Of a DNA stretch of 64,000 bases, positions 27,018-35,571 are shown one piece after another. Positions within the stretch are counted from its first letter, which is position 1. Every line of letters starts with the position of its first letter. The notes under the pieces are model-generated. The model ran no database searches. It worked only from the letters and a program-made list of their open reading frames with translations, and was not told the DNA's origin. A program made the position numbers and the translations under genes. This DNA is from Alphaproteobacteria bacterium (lineage in GTDB: Bacteria > Pseudomonadota > Alphaproteobacteria > Micavibrionales > Micavibrionaceae), in NCBI GenBank assembly GCA_021775995.1, contig JAJFGS010000013.1, positions 558,001 through 622,000 on the forward strand. Reading direction: 5' to 3'.

Positions 27018-27083
27018 GTCATCCCGAGCGAAGCCGAGGGATCTTAAAGATTCCTCCATGCGCTATCGCTTAGTCGGAATGAC
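27018..27083. repeat. Palindromic repeat element overlapping the 3' end of trpC
   Basis: Ends GTCATCCCGA (27018-27027) and TCGGAATGAC (27074-27083), complementary at 9 of 10 positions; total 66 bases. It is the close relative of 23909-23983 in opposite orientation. The trpC stop codon (27072-27070) and the codons for its last residues (C-H-S-D) lie inside the right arm, so the element provides the end of the trpC reading frame. Confidence 0.85.
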
Positions 27084-27870
27084 AAGGAGAGAGAAGCGAT
27101 TGAACAGCCACACCAATATCATCTTGGCGCATCAGGCTTTCTCCAACCAAAAAAGCACCATATCCTGCCGCTTGAAAGGCTTGAATGTCATTATGTTGAG
27201 CAATACCACTTTCCGCGACTTTCAAAATATCATCCGGCATCATCCGCGCAAGATGTAGCCCTGTATTTAAATCAACTTCCAATGTTTTTAGGTTGCGATT
27301 ATTGACCCCAACCATTTTAGGATTAAATCTTAGCGCCCGTGTCAGTTCTTCCTCATCATGCACCTCAACCAGAACATCCATATCAAGCGACATTGCCAAA
27401 TCATAAAATTCTGAGGCTTGAGAATCCGATAGGCACGCCATAATAAGCAAGATGCAATCTGCACCTAAAATGCGTGACTCATAAATTTGGTATTCATCAA
27501 TCATGAAATCTTTTCGGAGCATCGGTAGACCGATAGCATCACGGACTTTTGTAAAACAATCATCCGATCCTTGGAAATAGGGCTCATCTGTTAAAACCGA
27601 TAAACAGGTTGCGCCATAAGCCTGATATTGGGTGGCGATGTCGATGGGATCAAAGTTCTCACGGATAATGCCCTTACTGGGTGATGCTTTTTTGACCTCA
27701 GCAATCAACGCAACATCATTTTCTTTATAGTCTATCAAAGAATTTATAAAAGCGCGGGTTGGTGTTGCTTCTTCAAGTAACACTTTAAGGTCATCAAGTG
27801 ATTTTATACGCATTTTAGCATCAACATGGTCGCGTTTATCGGTACAAATTTTATCCAACACGTCACTCAT
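27070..27870 (-). CDS. trpC: Indole-3-glycerol phosphate synthase
   Basis: 266 residues, a TIM barrel. Conserved parts are VALIAEVKKASPSKGII (catalytic lysine region), FFxGSDD-like YFQGSDDCF, LRKDFMIDEYQIYESR, VEVHDEEELTRAL, GVNNRNLKTLEV and the phosphate site AESGIAQ...AFLVGESLM. It closes the indole ring in tryptophan synthesis. The C-terminus SPCHSD comes from a repeat element and is not a family feature. The ATG overlaps the trpD stop by four bases. Confidence 0.95.
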   Translation of the reverse strand: MSDVLDKICTDKRDHVDAKMRIKSLDDLKVLLEEATPTRAFINSLIDYKENDVALIAEVKKASPSKGIIRENFDPIDIATQYQAYGATCLSVLTDEPYFQGSDDCFTKVRDAIGLPMLRKDFMIDEYQIYESRILGADCILLIMACLSDSQASEFYDLAMSLDMDVLVEVHDEEELTRALRFNPKMVGVNNRNLKTLEVDLNTGLHLARMMPDDILKVAESGIAQHNDIQAFQAAGYGAFLVGESLMRQDDIGVAVQSLLSPCHSD

Positions 27871-28886
27871 GATGCTTCCTTTGTGAAGGCAATGTAGCCT
27901 TCTAAAACTTTTAAAGCTTCACCATTATCAATGGCTTTGGCGGCCATGGTCACGCCATCCATCATATTACTGACCTTACCATTAATATTCAAAACCGCCG
28001 ATGTATTTGCCAAAACAATATCACGATAGGCGCTTGGTTCACCCTTCAAAAGACCCATCATTGCATCGGCATTTGTTTGCGCATCGCCTCCCTTAAGATC
28101 ATCGATTGACGCAATTTCAAGACCAAAATCTTTAGGAGAAATTGTTTGTTCAGTTATCTGTCCGTTATCCAAAATGGCAATATCCGTTTTATCTGTTGTC
28201 GTAATCTCATCCAAACCATCATGACCATGAACGATCCAGGCGCGGGTGGTACCAAGATTATTGAGGACCTCAGCCATCGGGCGTAGCCATTTTTTATCAA
28301 ACACACCGATAAGCTGGAATTTTGTTCCCGCAGGATTGGCGAGGGGACCCAGTAGATTAAAGATAGTTCTAAAACCCAGTGCTTTACGCACCGGCATCAC
28401 ATGCTTCATCGCTTTATGATGATGGGGTGCCATGAGAAAACAAAAGTTGAATTGTTGAAGCGCTGTTTCAAGCTGAGCAGGCGATAAATCAAGGTTTACA
28501 CCCAGAGCCTCCAGCACATCGGCCGCCCCAGACTTTGAACTGGCGGCACGGTTACCATGTTTGGCAACAGGAACGCCGCAAGCCGCAGACACCAAAGCCA
28601 CCGCCGTCGAAATATTATAAGTCCCGACGCCATCACCACCTGTACCACAACAATCGAGAGCTTCATCAGGCGCGTTAATCGCACTTGCCATCTTTCGCAT
28701 CACGCGCGCAGCCCCCGTGATTTCAGACACTGCCTCACCACGCTCCGCCAGCATTGTCAAAAGAGACGCTATATGAGCTTCATCGACGCCACCTTGCATG
28801 ATATCAGACATAACAAACTGCATCTCTTCTTCTGATAAAACAGAGCCTTGCAATATTTTATTAATGGCAAAATCTAAAGAGGTCAT
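27867..28886 (-). CDS. trpD: Anthranilate phosphoribosyltransferase
   Basis: 339 residues. The PRPP-binding motif is CCGTGGDGVGTYNIST, followed by KHGNRAASSKSGAADVLEALG and the FNLLGPLANPAGT segment, all typical. It transfers phosphoribose to anthranilate. It lies 7 bases after trpG and overlaps trpC, giving the usual trpGDC cluster. The downstream moaC-moeA pair seen in many alphaproteobacteria is absent. Confidence 0.96.
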   Translation of the reverse strand: MTSLDFAINKILQGSVLSEEEMQFVMSDIMQGGVDEAHIASLLTMLAERGEAVSEITGAARVMRKMASAINAPDEALDCCGTGGDGVGTYNISTAVALVSAACGVPVAKHGNRAASSKSGAADVLEALGVNLDLSPAQLETALQQFNFCFLMAPHHHKAMKHVMPVRKALGFRTIFNLLGPLANPAGTKFQLIGVFDKKWLRPMAEVLNNLGTTRAWIVHGHDGLDEITTTDKTDIAILDNGQITEQTISPKDFGLEIASIDDLKGGDAQTNADAMMGLLKGEPSAYRDIVLANTSAVLNINGKVSNMMDGVTMAAKAIDNGEALKVLEGYIAFTKEAS

Positions 28887-28893
28887 ATGAAGC

Positions 28894-29460
28894 TTAAATA
28901 ATATCTAAAAAGTTTTTGAGCAGGTCATGGCCGTGTTTAGTCGCAATACTTTCAGGGTGAAATTGAACACCATGAATAGGCTTGGTTTTATGCTGCACAC
29001 CCATAATCACCCCATCATCCGTTTTTGCGGTAACGTCTAAACAATCAGGCATAGTTGCAGGTTCTATGGTTAATGAATGATAACGTGTGGCTTCAAATGG
29101 GGTCGGTAAAGTTTTGAACACACTTTGACTATCATGGTGAATATCCGAAGTTTTTCCATGCATCGGATGAACACGAACAATATCACCACCAAAAACTTGC
29201 CCAATAGCTTGATGTCCTAAACACACACCAAAAAGTGGCATATCTTGTTCAGCCGCTTGGGTTATCACATCCAGACAAATACCCGCATGATCAGGGTCAC
29301 TTGGTCCAGGAGAAATGACGATGGCTTTAGGTTTCAAGTCAAAAATCTCGTCCACGCCAATCTGATCATTACGATAAACAGAGGTTTCCGTGCCCAAATC
29401 ACCAAAATATTGAACAAGGTTGTATGTAAAACTATCGTAATTATCTATAAGCACAATCAT
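28894..29460 (-). CDS. trpG: Anthranilate synthase component II (glutamine amidotransferase)
   Basis: 188 residues from the ATG at 29460, chosen because MIVLIDNYDSFTYNLVQYFG is the family start; a longer frame begins 25 codons earlier and would overlap the divergent deacetylase gene. Class I amidotransferase motifs: the nucleophile cysteine in GVCLGHQAIGQ and the catalytic His-Pro-Glu in VQFHPESIAT. It supplies ammonia to TrpE, whose gene is 2.5 kb away at 32022-33524. It could also serve folate (PabA) synthesis. Confidence 0.94.
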   Translation of the reverse strand: MIVLIDNYDSFTYNLVQYFGDLGTETSVYRNDQIGVDEIFDLKPKAIVISPGPSDPDHAGICLDVITQAAEQDMPLFGVCLGHQAIGQVFGGDIVRVHPMHGKTSDIHHDSQSVFKTLPTPFEATRYHSLTIEPATMPDCLDVTAKTDDGVIMGVQHKTKPIHGVQFHPESIATKHGHDLLKNFLDII

Positions 29461-29517
29461 GGCAATAGTTATGCCGTGACGCTGGACGGAAAGCAAGTCT
29501 ATTGCTAGGCTTATGAC

Positions 29518-30693
29518 ATGAGTCTGAATAAGCATTCGCCTAAAAAGAACCCTTTAAAACCACACCGTAATTTCAAAGATTTTATAAAATTTATTGGAAT
29601 TGCAGTGCTTTTAATTTTTCTTGTTAAGTTTGTGATTTTTAAAGATGAACGACCTTATATCACGAAAATGAAACAAGATTATTATGCGAACGAAGCTGAG
29701 ATGGAAAAAGCCATTGAAGAAGCCTTACCCCCAAAAATTGTTTTTCCTGAAACAGGAGAAGAATATTTTGAAGCCCCCGAATTGATTTTAAAAGACAAAC
29801 AATCTTTACTGCGTGAAAAACAGTTTAATATTACCAAATTAAGACCGGATGCTTTACCGCCCAAAAAACGAAAAGCCCGCAAAAAATTTACGGGTGGGAA
29901 AGCGAAGATTGCTATTGTTATCGATGATGTTGGTATGAATATCAAACAAAGTAACGCAGCGATAAATCTTCCGAACGAAGTCACGCTTGCCATGCTACCC
30001 TATGCAAAAACAGTGCGTGACTTAGCCAAAAAAGCAAAAGCCAAAGGACATGAACTCATTATCCATACGCCGATGGAGGCGATGAACGATGATGTTTCGC
30101 TTGGCTCTATGGCTTTATATACCGATATGGGTCGTAAAGAATTTCAAGACGAGTTTAATAAAATTGCAAATTCTTTTGAAGGTTATGTCGGCGTCAACAA
30201 TCATATGGGCAGTCGATTAACGCAAGACACCAAAGCGATGGATATGTTAATGAGAGAATTGAACAAAAGGGGTTTGTTTTTTTTGGATTCGAAAACAATC
30301 GGCAACTCCATCGCCGCACAAACAGCCGAAACACATGGTATCCCCAATGTGACGCGTGATATTTTTTTAGATCATGAAGGAACAGCAGAATTTGTTTTAA
30401 ACGCCCTGAAAAAGACAGAACGTGTCGCACGGCAAACAGGATCTGCGATTGCGATTGGTCATCCAAAGAAAGTCACGATGGCCGCTTTACGACGATGGAT
30501 TCCAACATTGGAAGACAAGGGATTTGAGCTTGTCCCCTTAAGTACGCTCGTTAATCCACCTAAAAAACCTGTTGTTAAAGAGGCCAAAATAGAAGAGATA
30601 AAGGCGATAGAACCAGCCGCAGGAGAGCTTATAAAGCAAATTCAGCTCGTCAAAAAACAGATTTCACCGCAGATTTCTTACCCTGTAGAATAG
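29518..30693 (+). CDS. Divergent polysaccharide deacetylase family protein
   Basis: 391 residues. One N-terminal membrane helix (about residues 20-42, FIKFIGIAVLLIFLVKFVIF) anchors a periplasmic domain. The catalytic-type domain begins near residue 130 with KIAIVIDDVGMNIKQS and includes TLAMLPYA, GHELIIHTPMEAM, GVNNHMGSRLTQ and FFLDSKT, the signature of the divergent polysaccharide deacetylase family (YibQ group). The true substrate is not known; cell-wall roles have been proposed. A Lys/Glu-rich tail (345-391) is of low complexity. It is divergent from trpG, with the starts 57 bases apart. Confidence 0.88.
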   Translation: MSLNKHSPKKNPLKPHRNFKDFIKFIGIAVLLIFLVKFVIFKDERPYITKMKQDYYANEAEMEKAIEEALPPKIVFPETGEEYFEAPELILKDKQSLLREKQFNITKLRPDALPPKKRKARKKFTGGKAKIAIVIDDVGMNIKQSNAAINLPNEVTLAMLPYAKTVRDLAKKAKAKGHELIIHTPMEAMNDDVSLGSMALYTDMGRKEFQDEFNKIANSFEGYVGVNNHMGSRLTQDTKAMDMLMRELNKRGLFFLDSKTIGNSIAAQTAETHGIPNVTRDIFLDHEGTAEFVLNALKKTERVARQTGSAIAIGHPKKVTMAALRRWIPTLEDKGFELVPLSTLVNPPKKPVVKEAKIEEIKAIEPAAGELIKQIQLVKKQISPQISYPVE

Positions 30694-30732
30694 CCTGAAA
30701 TGACATAGTTTCCTTTTAAGGGAATATTTTTA

Positions 30733-30760
30733 TTGCCATAATTTATCTATTGTGTATAGT
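30733..30760 (+). promoter_or_regulatory. Promoter of the first tandem membrane-protein gene
   Basis: TTGCCA (30733-30738) and TATAGT (30755-30760), 16 bases apart. The surrounding bases resemble those upstream of the second gene (both have a CAATAATT stretch about 10 bases after the -10), which indicates that the promoter was duplicated with the gene. Confidence 0.55.
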
Positions 30761-30801
30761 ACGCTCAATAATTCAAAGCAGGCTGACATAAAGGATGGGG
30801 C

Positions 30802-31419
30802 ATGACTGGAACTTTTTTGACTGGAACTATATTTTTAACTGGAACTACATTTTTAGAAAAAAATGCAGAGTTAAAAAATAAAAACAAACAAAATGCCATC
30901 ACTCAAGATGCTATTACTTATGCATTTGAAAAGTTGATAAGGGATTTCAAAGGAATAGACGAAACCGTCGGTCATGATAATATCACAGTTGATTTTGATG
31001 GCGCCAATCCAAACGCAAACCTGCTTCAAAGAATGGGGCGCACAACCTTTCCTGTCATTATCCGTAATTTAACAAAAGAAGATATATCAAAAAATGTGAG
31101 CTTTCAAGAATATAAAGACCTTGTTTTAGATGAAGGCTTTGATGTAGGCATCAAACAAACATACTCTAATAGCTATTACGAACGGGATGCCAAGAAGTCT
31201 CCTCCAACATTTGCTGCTGGTGTTCTAGGTGCTCTTACTACAATATTTACTGTTGCATCTGTAATACCGCCAGAAGATTTTATAAGTAAGGCTCTGGTGA
31301 CTTTAGGAGTCGGGACTCCATCTTTAGTCGCTCTCTTCGTCTCTTCAACTAGTATGTCTCCAGCAACTTGTGAATTAAAATTCACTCGCAAACCTCCTCT
31401 TCCGTATAAAATAGGTTAA
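30802..31419 (+). CDS. Orphan membrane protein, tandem paralogue 1
   Basis: Not recognised. 205 residues. The N-terminus is a threefold repeat of TGT(x)FL (residues 2-17), encoded by near-repeats of about 18 bases. A charged domain follows (DAITYAFEKLIRD, DFDGANPNANLLQRMGRTTF), then two hydrophobic segments, about residues 138-160 and 165-188, and the ending KPPLPYKIG. The next gene is a clear paralogue: DAIT(Y/F)AFEKLI, (D/N)G(A/V)NPNAN and PYKI are shared. No signal peptide. AAGGAT before the ATG is a fair ribosome-binding site. Together with its neighbour it separates trpGDC from trpE. Confidence 0.7.
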   Translation: MTGTFLTGTIFLTGTTFLEKNAELKNKNKQNAITQDAITYAFEKLIRDFKGIDETVGHDNITVDFDGANPNANLLQRMGRTTFPVIIRNLTKEDISKNVSFQEYKDLVLDEGFDVGIKQTYSNSYYERDAKKSPPTFAAGVLGALTTIFTVASVIPPEDFISKALVTLGVGTPSLVALFVSSTSMSPATCELKFTRKPPLPYKIG

Positions 31420-31429
31420 CGCTTGCGTA

Positions 31430-31457
31430 TTGACATAAGGTTTCTCTTGTGCATAAT
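31430..31457 (+). promoter_or_regulatory. Promoter of the second tandem membrane-protein gene
   Basis: TTGACA (31430-31435) and CATAAT (31452-31457), 16 bases apart, starting 10 bases after the stop of paralogue 1. Spacing and downstream context match the promoter of the first gene, so each paralogue has its own promoter. Confidence 0.6.
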
Positions 31458-31488
31458 GGCGCCAATAATTTAATACAAGGAATAGACG

Positions 31489-32025
31489 ATGACTACAGCT
31501 ATGATGGCAGAAGAAACTTTAGACACAAGAGAGCAAGACAAGCACGATGCTATCACTTTTGCGTTTGAAAAACTTATCAAGAATGACAAAATAATACAAA
31601 AGGCTGTAAGTAATGATGATGATCGTATTATAGTAAAATTTAACGGGGTCAATCCAAACGCAAACGCAGCTCAAAGGGTTGCGCGAACAATATTTCCTCT
31701 TCCTGTTCCAACGTTAGAAGAAAAAGATATATTAGAAAATCCAACCTTTCAAAAATGTAAAACAGAGACAAGTTTTAATGTAGAACTTGTAGAAGGTCGT
31801 TCTAGTCGTTCAAGTTCAAGATGGTGCAACCGAATCTTTGCTGGCGGTGCGCTACTTGCTGTTGCTACAGCGTTTGCTGATACAGTTATACCACTAGAAA
31901 TGCAGGCCATAGGTTATAGTCTATCAACGGTCTTCATGGCATCGAGTCTGATACAGAATTCTTCGGGAGAAGCTCTATTAAAAATTACACCTAAACCTAC
32001 TGCTCCGTATAAAATAGATCGTTAA
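31489..32025 (+). CDS. Orphan membrane protein, tandem paralogue 2
   Basis: Not recognised. 178 residues. It aligns with the preceding 205-residue protein: DAITFAFEKLIKN, KFNGVNPNANAAQRVARTIFP, then a charged middle, a hydrophobic pair (about residues 115-133 and 140-160) and the ending KPTAPYKIDR. It lacks the TGT(x)FL repeat at the N-terminus. CAAGGAATAGACG precedes the ATG with a good ribosome-binding site. The stop codon overlaps that of convergent trpE by two bases. Confidence 0.7.
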   Translation: MTTAMMAEETLDTREQDKHDAITFAFEKLIKNDKIIQKAVSNDDDRIIVKFNGVNPNANAAQRVARTIFPLPVPTLEEKDILENPTFQKCKTETSFNVELVEGRSSRSSSRWCNRIFAGGALLAVATAFADTVIPLEMQAIGYSLSTVFMASSLIQNSSGEALLKITPKPTAPYKIDR

Positions 32026-33524
32026 TTCTTATCGCGCTGCGCTAGCTCAATCGCGTCTTCAGCCGCCTGAATGACGGCTTTGGCTTTGTTACAGGACTCG
32101 ATATATTCGGATTCAGGATCACTATCGGCAACGACACCGCCGCCAGCCTGCACGTAGACTTTACCGTCTTTAACAAGGGCGGTGCGCAGAGCGATACAAG
32201 TATCTAAATCCCCATTACCATCTAAATAACCCACACAGCCTGCATAGGTAGATCTTTTTGTTGGTTCAAGTTCGTCAATAATTTCCATCGAGCGGATTTT
32301 TGGCGCACCGCTGGTTGTTCCCGCAGGAAAACCCGCAAAGAGCGCATCGAGCGAGTCCATGCCGTCTTTTAATTTCCCTTCAACATTCGACACAATATGC
32401 ATGACATGAGAGTAATTTTCGACGGTGAATTGATCGGTGACCTCAACTGTAGAAATATCTGCCACGCGCCCAATATCATTACGCCCTAAATCAAGAAGCA
32501 TAAGATGTTCTGCGCGCTCTTTCGGATCACTCAATAAATCTTCCATCAACGCTTTATCTTCGGCAGCATCTTTGCCGCGCTTACGTGTACCTGCGATAGG
32601 ACGAATAGTCACAACATTATCACGAGAGCGAACAAGAATTTCTGGACTGGACCCCACCAATGAAAAGCCATCAAAGTTGATATAGAAAAGAAAAGGTGAG
32701 GGGTTTAAGCGACGAAGCGAGCGATAAAGATCAAAGGCGGGTAAATCAAAATCAACACTGAAACGTTGAGACAGAACAGCCTGAAAAATATCACCCGCTA
32801 AAATATACTCTTTGGCTTTATCAACCATCCCGTGAAACTCTTCCTGACTCATATTACTTTGTTGTTTTAAAGGCAGGTCGAGCTTGGTTTCACTATGCAA
32901 CATCACCCCATCAACAGGGTTCATCAGCTTGTTATAAACACCATCAATACGGCTAACGGCTTGGGCATAAATGGTTTCGGCACTACCATTACAATTGTTT
33001 TTATGGTCACGAACAGGCGTGACAAGACACATCATGTTTTTTACATTATCAAACAAAACCATGACCGTTGGACGCATCATCACACTGTCGGGTACGCCGA
33101 TTTCATCCGGATTATTATCAGGAATATCTTCAACCAAACGAATACAATCATAGCCCATATAACCAAATAGACCTGAAGGCCCCATTGGTGGAATGGTTTC
33201 GTCAACAACATCAATTTTACAATTTTTTAATTGTGCACGAAGAGAAGGGAGCGGGTCTTCATCTTGAACATCATCGTTCAATGTCACCTTATTATCCTGA
33301 TACTTCCAAATTAAGTCAGGCTCCAACCCAATAGCAGAGTAGCGACCCAAAACTGCACCACCCTCAACAGATTCAAGAAGCAGGCTGTACGGTTTGTCTT
33401 TTGATAATTTTAAAAAGGCAGAAACGGGGGTTTCAAGATCCGCAGAAATCCACTGCCAAACAAGCTGAGTCTTTCCAGCCGCAAAATGTGTCTTAAAATC
33501 ATTTATATTGGGAAATATGTTCAT
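32022..33524 (-). CDS. trpE: Anthranilate synthase component I
   Basis: 500 residues. The N-terminal domain contains the tryptophan-binding region (LLESVEGGAVLGRYS); the C-terminal chorismate-binding domain has GDIFQAVLSQRFSVDF, PSPFLFYINFDGFSLVGSSPE, RPIAGTRKRG, AHLMLLDLGRNDIGRV and the ending VQAGGGVVADSDPESEY. It makes anthranilate from chorismate with ammonia from TrpG. Feedback inhibition by tryptophan is likely from the conserved LLES. It stands apart from trpGDC, which is common in alphaproteobacteria. No leader peptide with Trp codons was found upstream. Confidence 0.96.
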   Translation of the reverse strand: MNIFPNINDFKTHFAAGKTQLVWQWISADLETPVSAFLKLSKDKPYSLLLESVEGGAVLGRYSAIGLEPDLIWKYQDNKVTLNDDVQDEDPLPSLRAQLKNCKIDVVDETIPPMGPSGLFGYMGYDCIRLVEDIPDNNPDEIGVPDSVMMRPTVMVLFDNVKNMMCLVTPVRDHKNNCNGSAETIYAQAVSRIDGVYNKLMNPVDGVMLHSETKLDLPLKQQSNMSQEEFHGMVDKAKEYILAGDIFQAVLSQRFSVDFDLPAFDLYRSLRRLNPSPFLFYINFDGFSLVGSSPEILVRSRDNVVTIRPIAGTRKRGKDAAEDKALMEDLLSDPKERAEHLMLLDLGRNDIGRVADISTVEVTDQFTVENYSHVMHIVSNVEGKLKDGMDSLDALFAGFPAGTTSGAPKIRSMEIIDELEPTKRSTYAGCVGYLDGNGDLDTCIALRTALVKDGKVYVQAGGGVVADSDPESEYIESCNKAKAVIQAAEDAIELAQRDKN

Positions 33525-33542
33525 GCTTTTCTTACTAGGGCA

Positions 33543-33637
33543 TCATTGCCTGAATTTAAAAAGTAAATTCTAGGGCAATCCATTTAAAAACCTCTAGATT
33601 CCCCTAGAATTTTTTTATAAAAAATTCAGGGAATGAC
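33543..33637. repeat. Long imperfect inverted repeat between ppiD and trpE
   Basis: Inner arms AAATTCTAGGG (33565-33575) and CCCTAGAATTT (33602-33612) are perfectly complementary, and outer arms CCTGAATTT (33549-33557) and AAATTCAGG (33622-33630) also are; together they form about 30 bases of imperfect stem on each side. The ends CATTGCC and GGAATGACG resemble the GTCATTCC repeat family. It lies in the 128-base gap between ppiD's stop and trpE's start and would fold into a large hairpin on the reverse-strand message. It may end ppiD transcription. Confidence 0.75.
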
Positions 33638-33652
33638 GCGTTTTATTGTCTA

Positions 33653-35557
33653 TTAATTCTGTTCGGTTTCACCATAAATTTGTTTTAAAACACGCTCATT
33701 AATTTTAACATTGTATTTCTCACTCAAATTATTGATATATTGCGCAATAATTTCTTGCGGCAATATTGATTTGGTTTCAGACATTACTTTAGTAACTTCT
33801 TTATTATTTTTTGTCAGTTTTGGTAAATCAATGTCAGTCACTTCAGCAAGAATGTAACCGTCCTGAACATCCAACTTCATAGTTACATTTTTCTCAGCAT
33901 CAAAAATTTGACGAAGAGCCGGAAGTGTAAGAGGGGCTTGCGGTGTTTGCGCACGCTTTAAATTATCAAACTTTTTAAGCGTTATCCCTAATTTTTTTGC
34001 TGTTTGTTCAAGTGTTTTTCCAGACTTCAACTCTATCATAGCATCTTCAACACGTTGTTTGTTTGCCAAACGCTTTTGCTCGGCCATCCAACGATTTTTG
34101 AGCTTCTCCTTAACGCTTTCAAATGGCTTATAAGATTTTTGCTCTATTTTATCGACATGCACAGTCACAAAACGACCATCAGCAAGCTCCATAACAGGAG
34201 AAGATTCGTTTTCAGAATAATCAAAAGCAGATTCAAGAATAGGGGCGCGATCGCCCTGATATTCAGTGAATAAATCTTTACCTTTGGAATCAATACCTGC
34301 TTGATTGAAATTAGTGAACTTTTTAGTGGTTAATCCTAAATCATTAACAACAGCCTTTAATTCTTCGCCGGATGCTAAACGGTCATCTAGCAGATTGGCC
34401 GTTTCAATTAACTCCTCCATCAATTCTTCTTGAAGCATGTCATCACGTAATGATTTTTTTACTTTTGCAAAACTCTCTATTTGTGGTTTGTTGACTTCCT
34501 TTAAAATCAAAATGTGCCATCCCAAAGCCGTTTGAATAGGGCCAATAACATCGCCCTGTTTTGCTTCAAATACTGGTCCGGAAATTTCTTCCAATAAGCC
34601 ATTTTGTTCAAAATCATTTTCGCCTACATAAGGAGAGGCATTGCCTGTCACCTCAGTAACCGCAGTTTTCAAAGCTTTTCCTGCTTCTACTTTTTTAACT
34701 ATTTCTAATGCGTCTGTTTGAAGATCAAGAATTGCTTGTGAAAGCCTACGTCTTTCAGGGCGACTATAACTTTCAATATTGCTTTCATATGCCTTTTTTA
34801 AATCTTCATCAGAAATTTTTACTTTACCCTCCAGCATTTCTTTTTTAAGCGTCGCAATCGTTACACTGCGTTTTTCAGAAATTAGAAAATCTGCTTTATT
34901 TGCTTGATAATATTTCTGTAAATTTTCCTCAGAAGGTACTGCTGGTGCTTTTGCGTGTTTATTTAAAAGTGTAAACCCACGCACATCACGAACTTCGTTT
35001 TGATATTGGTATAAATCACGTGCTTGGTTTTTGGATATGGTTTCTGAACCACTAATCAAGGCTCCACGAAAAAGTGTATTGCCCATTTCTTGGCGGATAG
35101 CCTGAACAAATTCACCTTCAGAAACGCCCTGAGAACGTAAAACTCGTTTCAAAGCATCTTTCTTGCTAACACCATCTTGTGCCAAAGGTTCGGCAATTTT
35201 AGAAATTTGTGTCATCACCGTATCATCGCTGACATGAACCCCGAGATCACGTGCTTCCCGCGTTAAGATTAGTGTTTGAATTTCACTGTTTAAGATTTGA
35301 TTGATAAGCCCTAATCTATAGGCTTCTTGAGGTGCCATACCCTGACGCGCCAAAACACGACGTACAGTTTGGTCAAACTGAACCGTGCTAACCTCTATAC
35401 CTTTACCTTGAGCCACCAGATTATTCGATACGCCGCCACGGAAGAAACCGCCCACATCCGTTAACACCAAACCACCAGCGGCCAAAACCAACATCCCCAA
35501 AAGAATATATTTTAAAAAACCTGATTTAGCTCCATCACGTAATGCCTTTAACATCAT
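33653..35557 (-). CDS. ppiD: Peptidyl-prolyl isomerase PpiD/SurA-type
   Basis: 634 residues. A single membrane helix (about residues 17-37, YILLGMLVLAAGGLVLTDV) anchors a periplasmic chain: an N-terminal SurA-like chaperone region, a parvulin domain around residues 255-365 (GPIQTALGWHILILKEV near its end) and a C-terminal SurA-like part. It helps fold outer-membrane and secreted proteins near the Sec channel. Two ATGs stand in tandem at the start; GAGGATT before them favours either. The next gene upstream is divergent tpiA, a standard neighbour. Confidence 0.92.
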   Translation of the reverse strand: MMLKALRDGAKSGFLKYILLGMLVLAAGGLVLTDVGGFFRGGVSNNLVAQGKGIEVSTVQFDQTVRRVLARQGMAPQEAYRLGLINQILNSEIQTLILTREARDLGVHVSDDTVMTQISKIAEPLAQDGVSKKDALKRVLRSQGVSEGEFVQAIRQEMGNTLFRGALISGSETISKNQARDLYQYQNEVRDVRGFTLLNKHAKAPAVPSEENLQKYYQANKADFLISEKRSVTIATLKKEMLEGKVKISDEDLKKAYESNIESYSRPERRRLSQAILDLQTDALEIVKKVEAGKALKTAVTEVTGNASPYVGENDFEQNGLLEEISGPVFEAKQGDVIGPIQTALGWHILILKEVNKPQIESFAKVKKSLRDDMLQEELMEELIETANLLDDRLASGEELKAVVNDLGLTTKKFTNFNQAGIDSKGKDLFTEYQGDRAPILESAFDYSENESSPVMELADGRFVTVHVDKIEQKSYKPFESVKEKLKNRWMAEQKRLANKQRVEDAMIELKSGKTLEQTAKKLGITLKKFDNLKRAQTPQAPLTLPALRQIFDAEKNVTMKLDVQDGYILAEVTDIDLPKLTKNNKEVTKVMSETKSILPQEIIAQYINNLSEKYNVKINERVLKQIYGETEQN

Positions 35558-35571
35558 AATCCTCTCTTTTA

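Noticed and set aside
33525-33652. Possible trp leader peptide upstream of trpE
   Set aside because: A short frame (ATG GAT TGC CCT...) exists on the reverse strand, but it has no tandem Trp codons and no stop before trpE. The region is a repeat-like hairpin instead.
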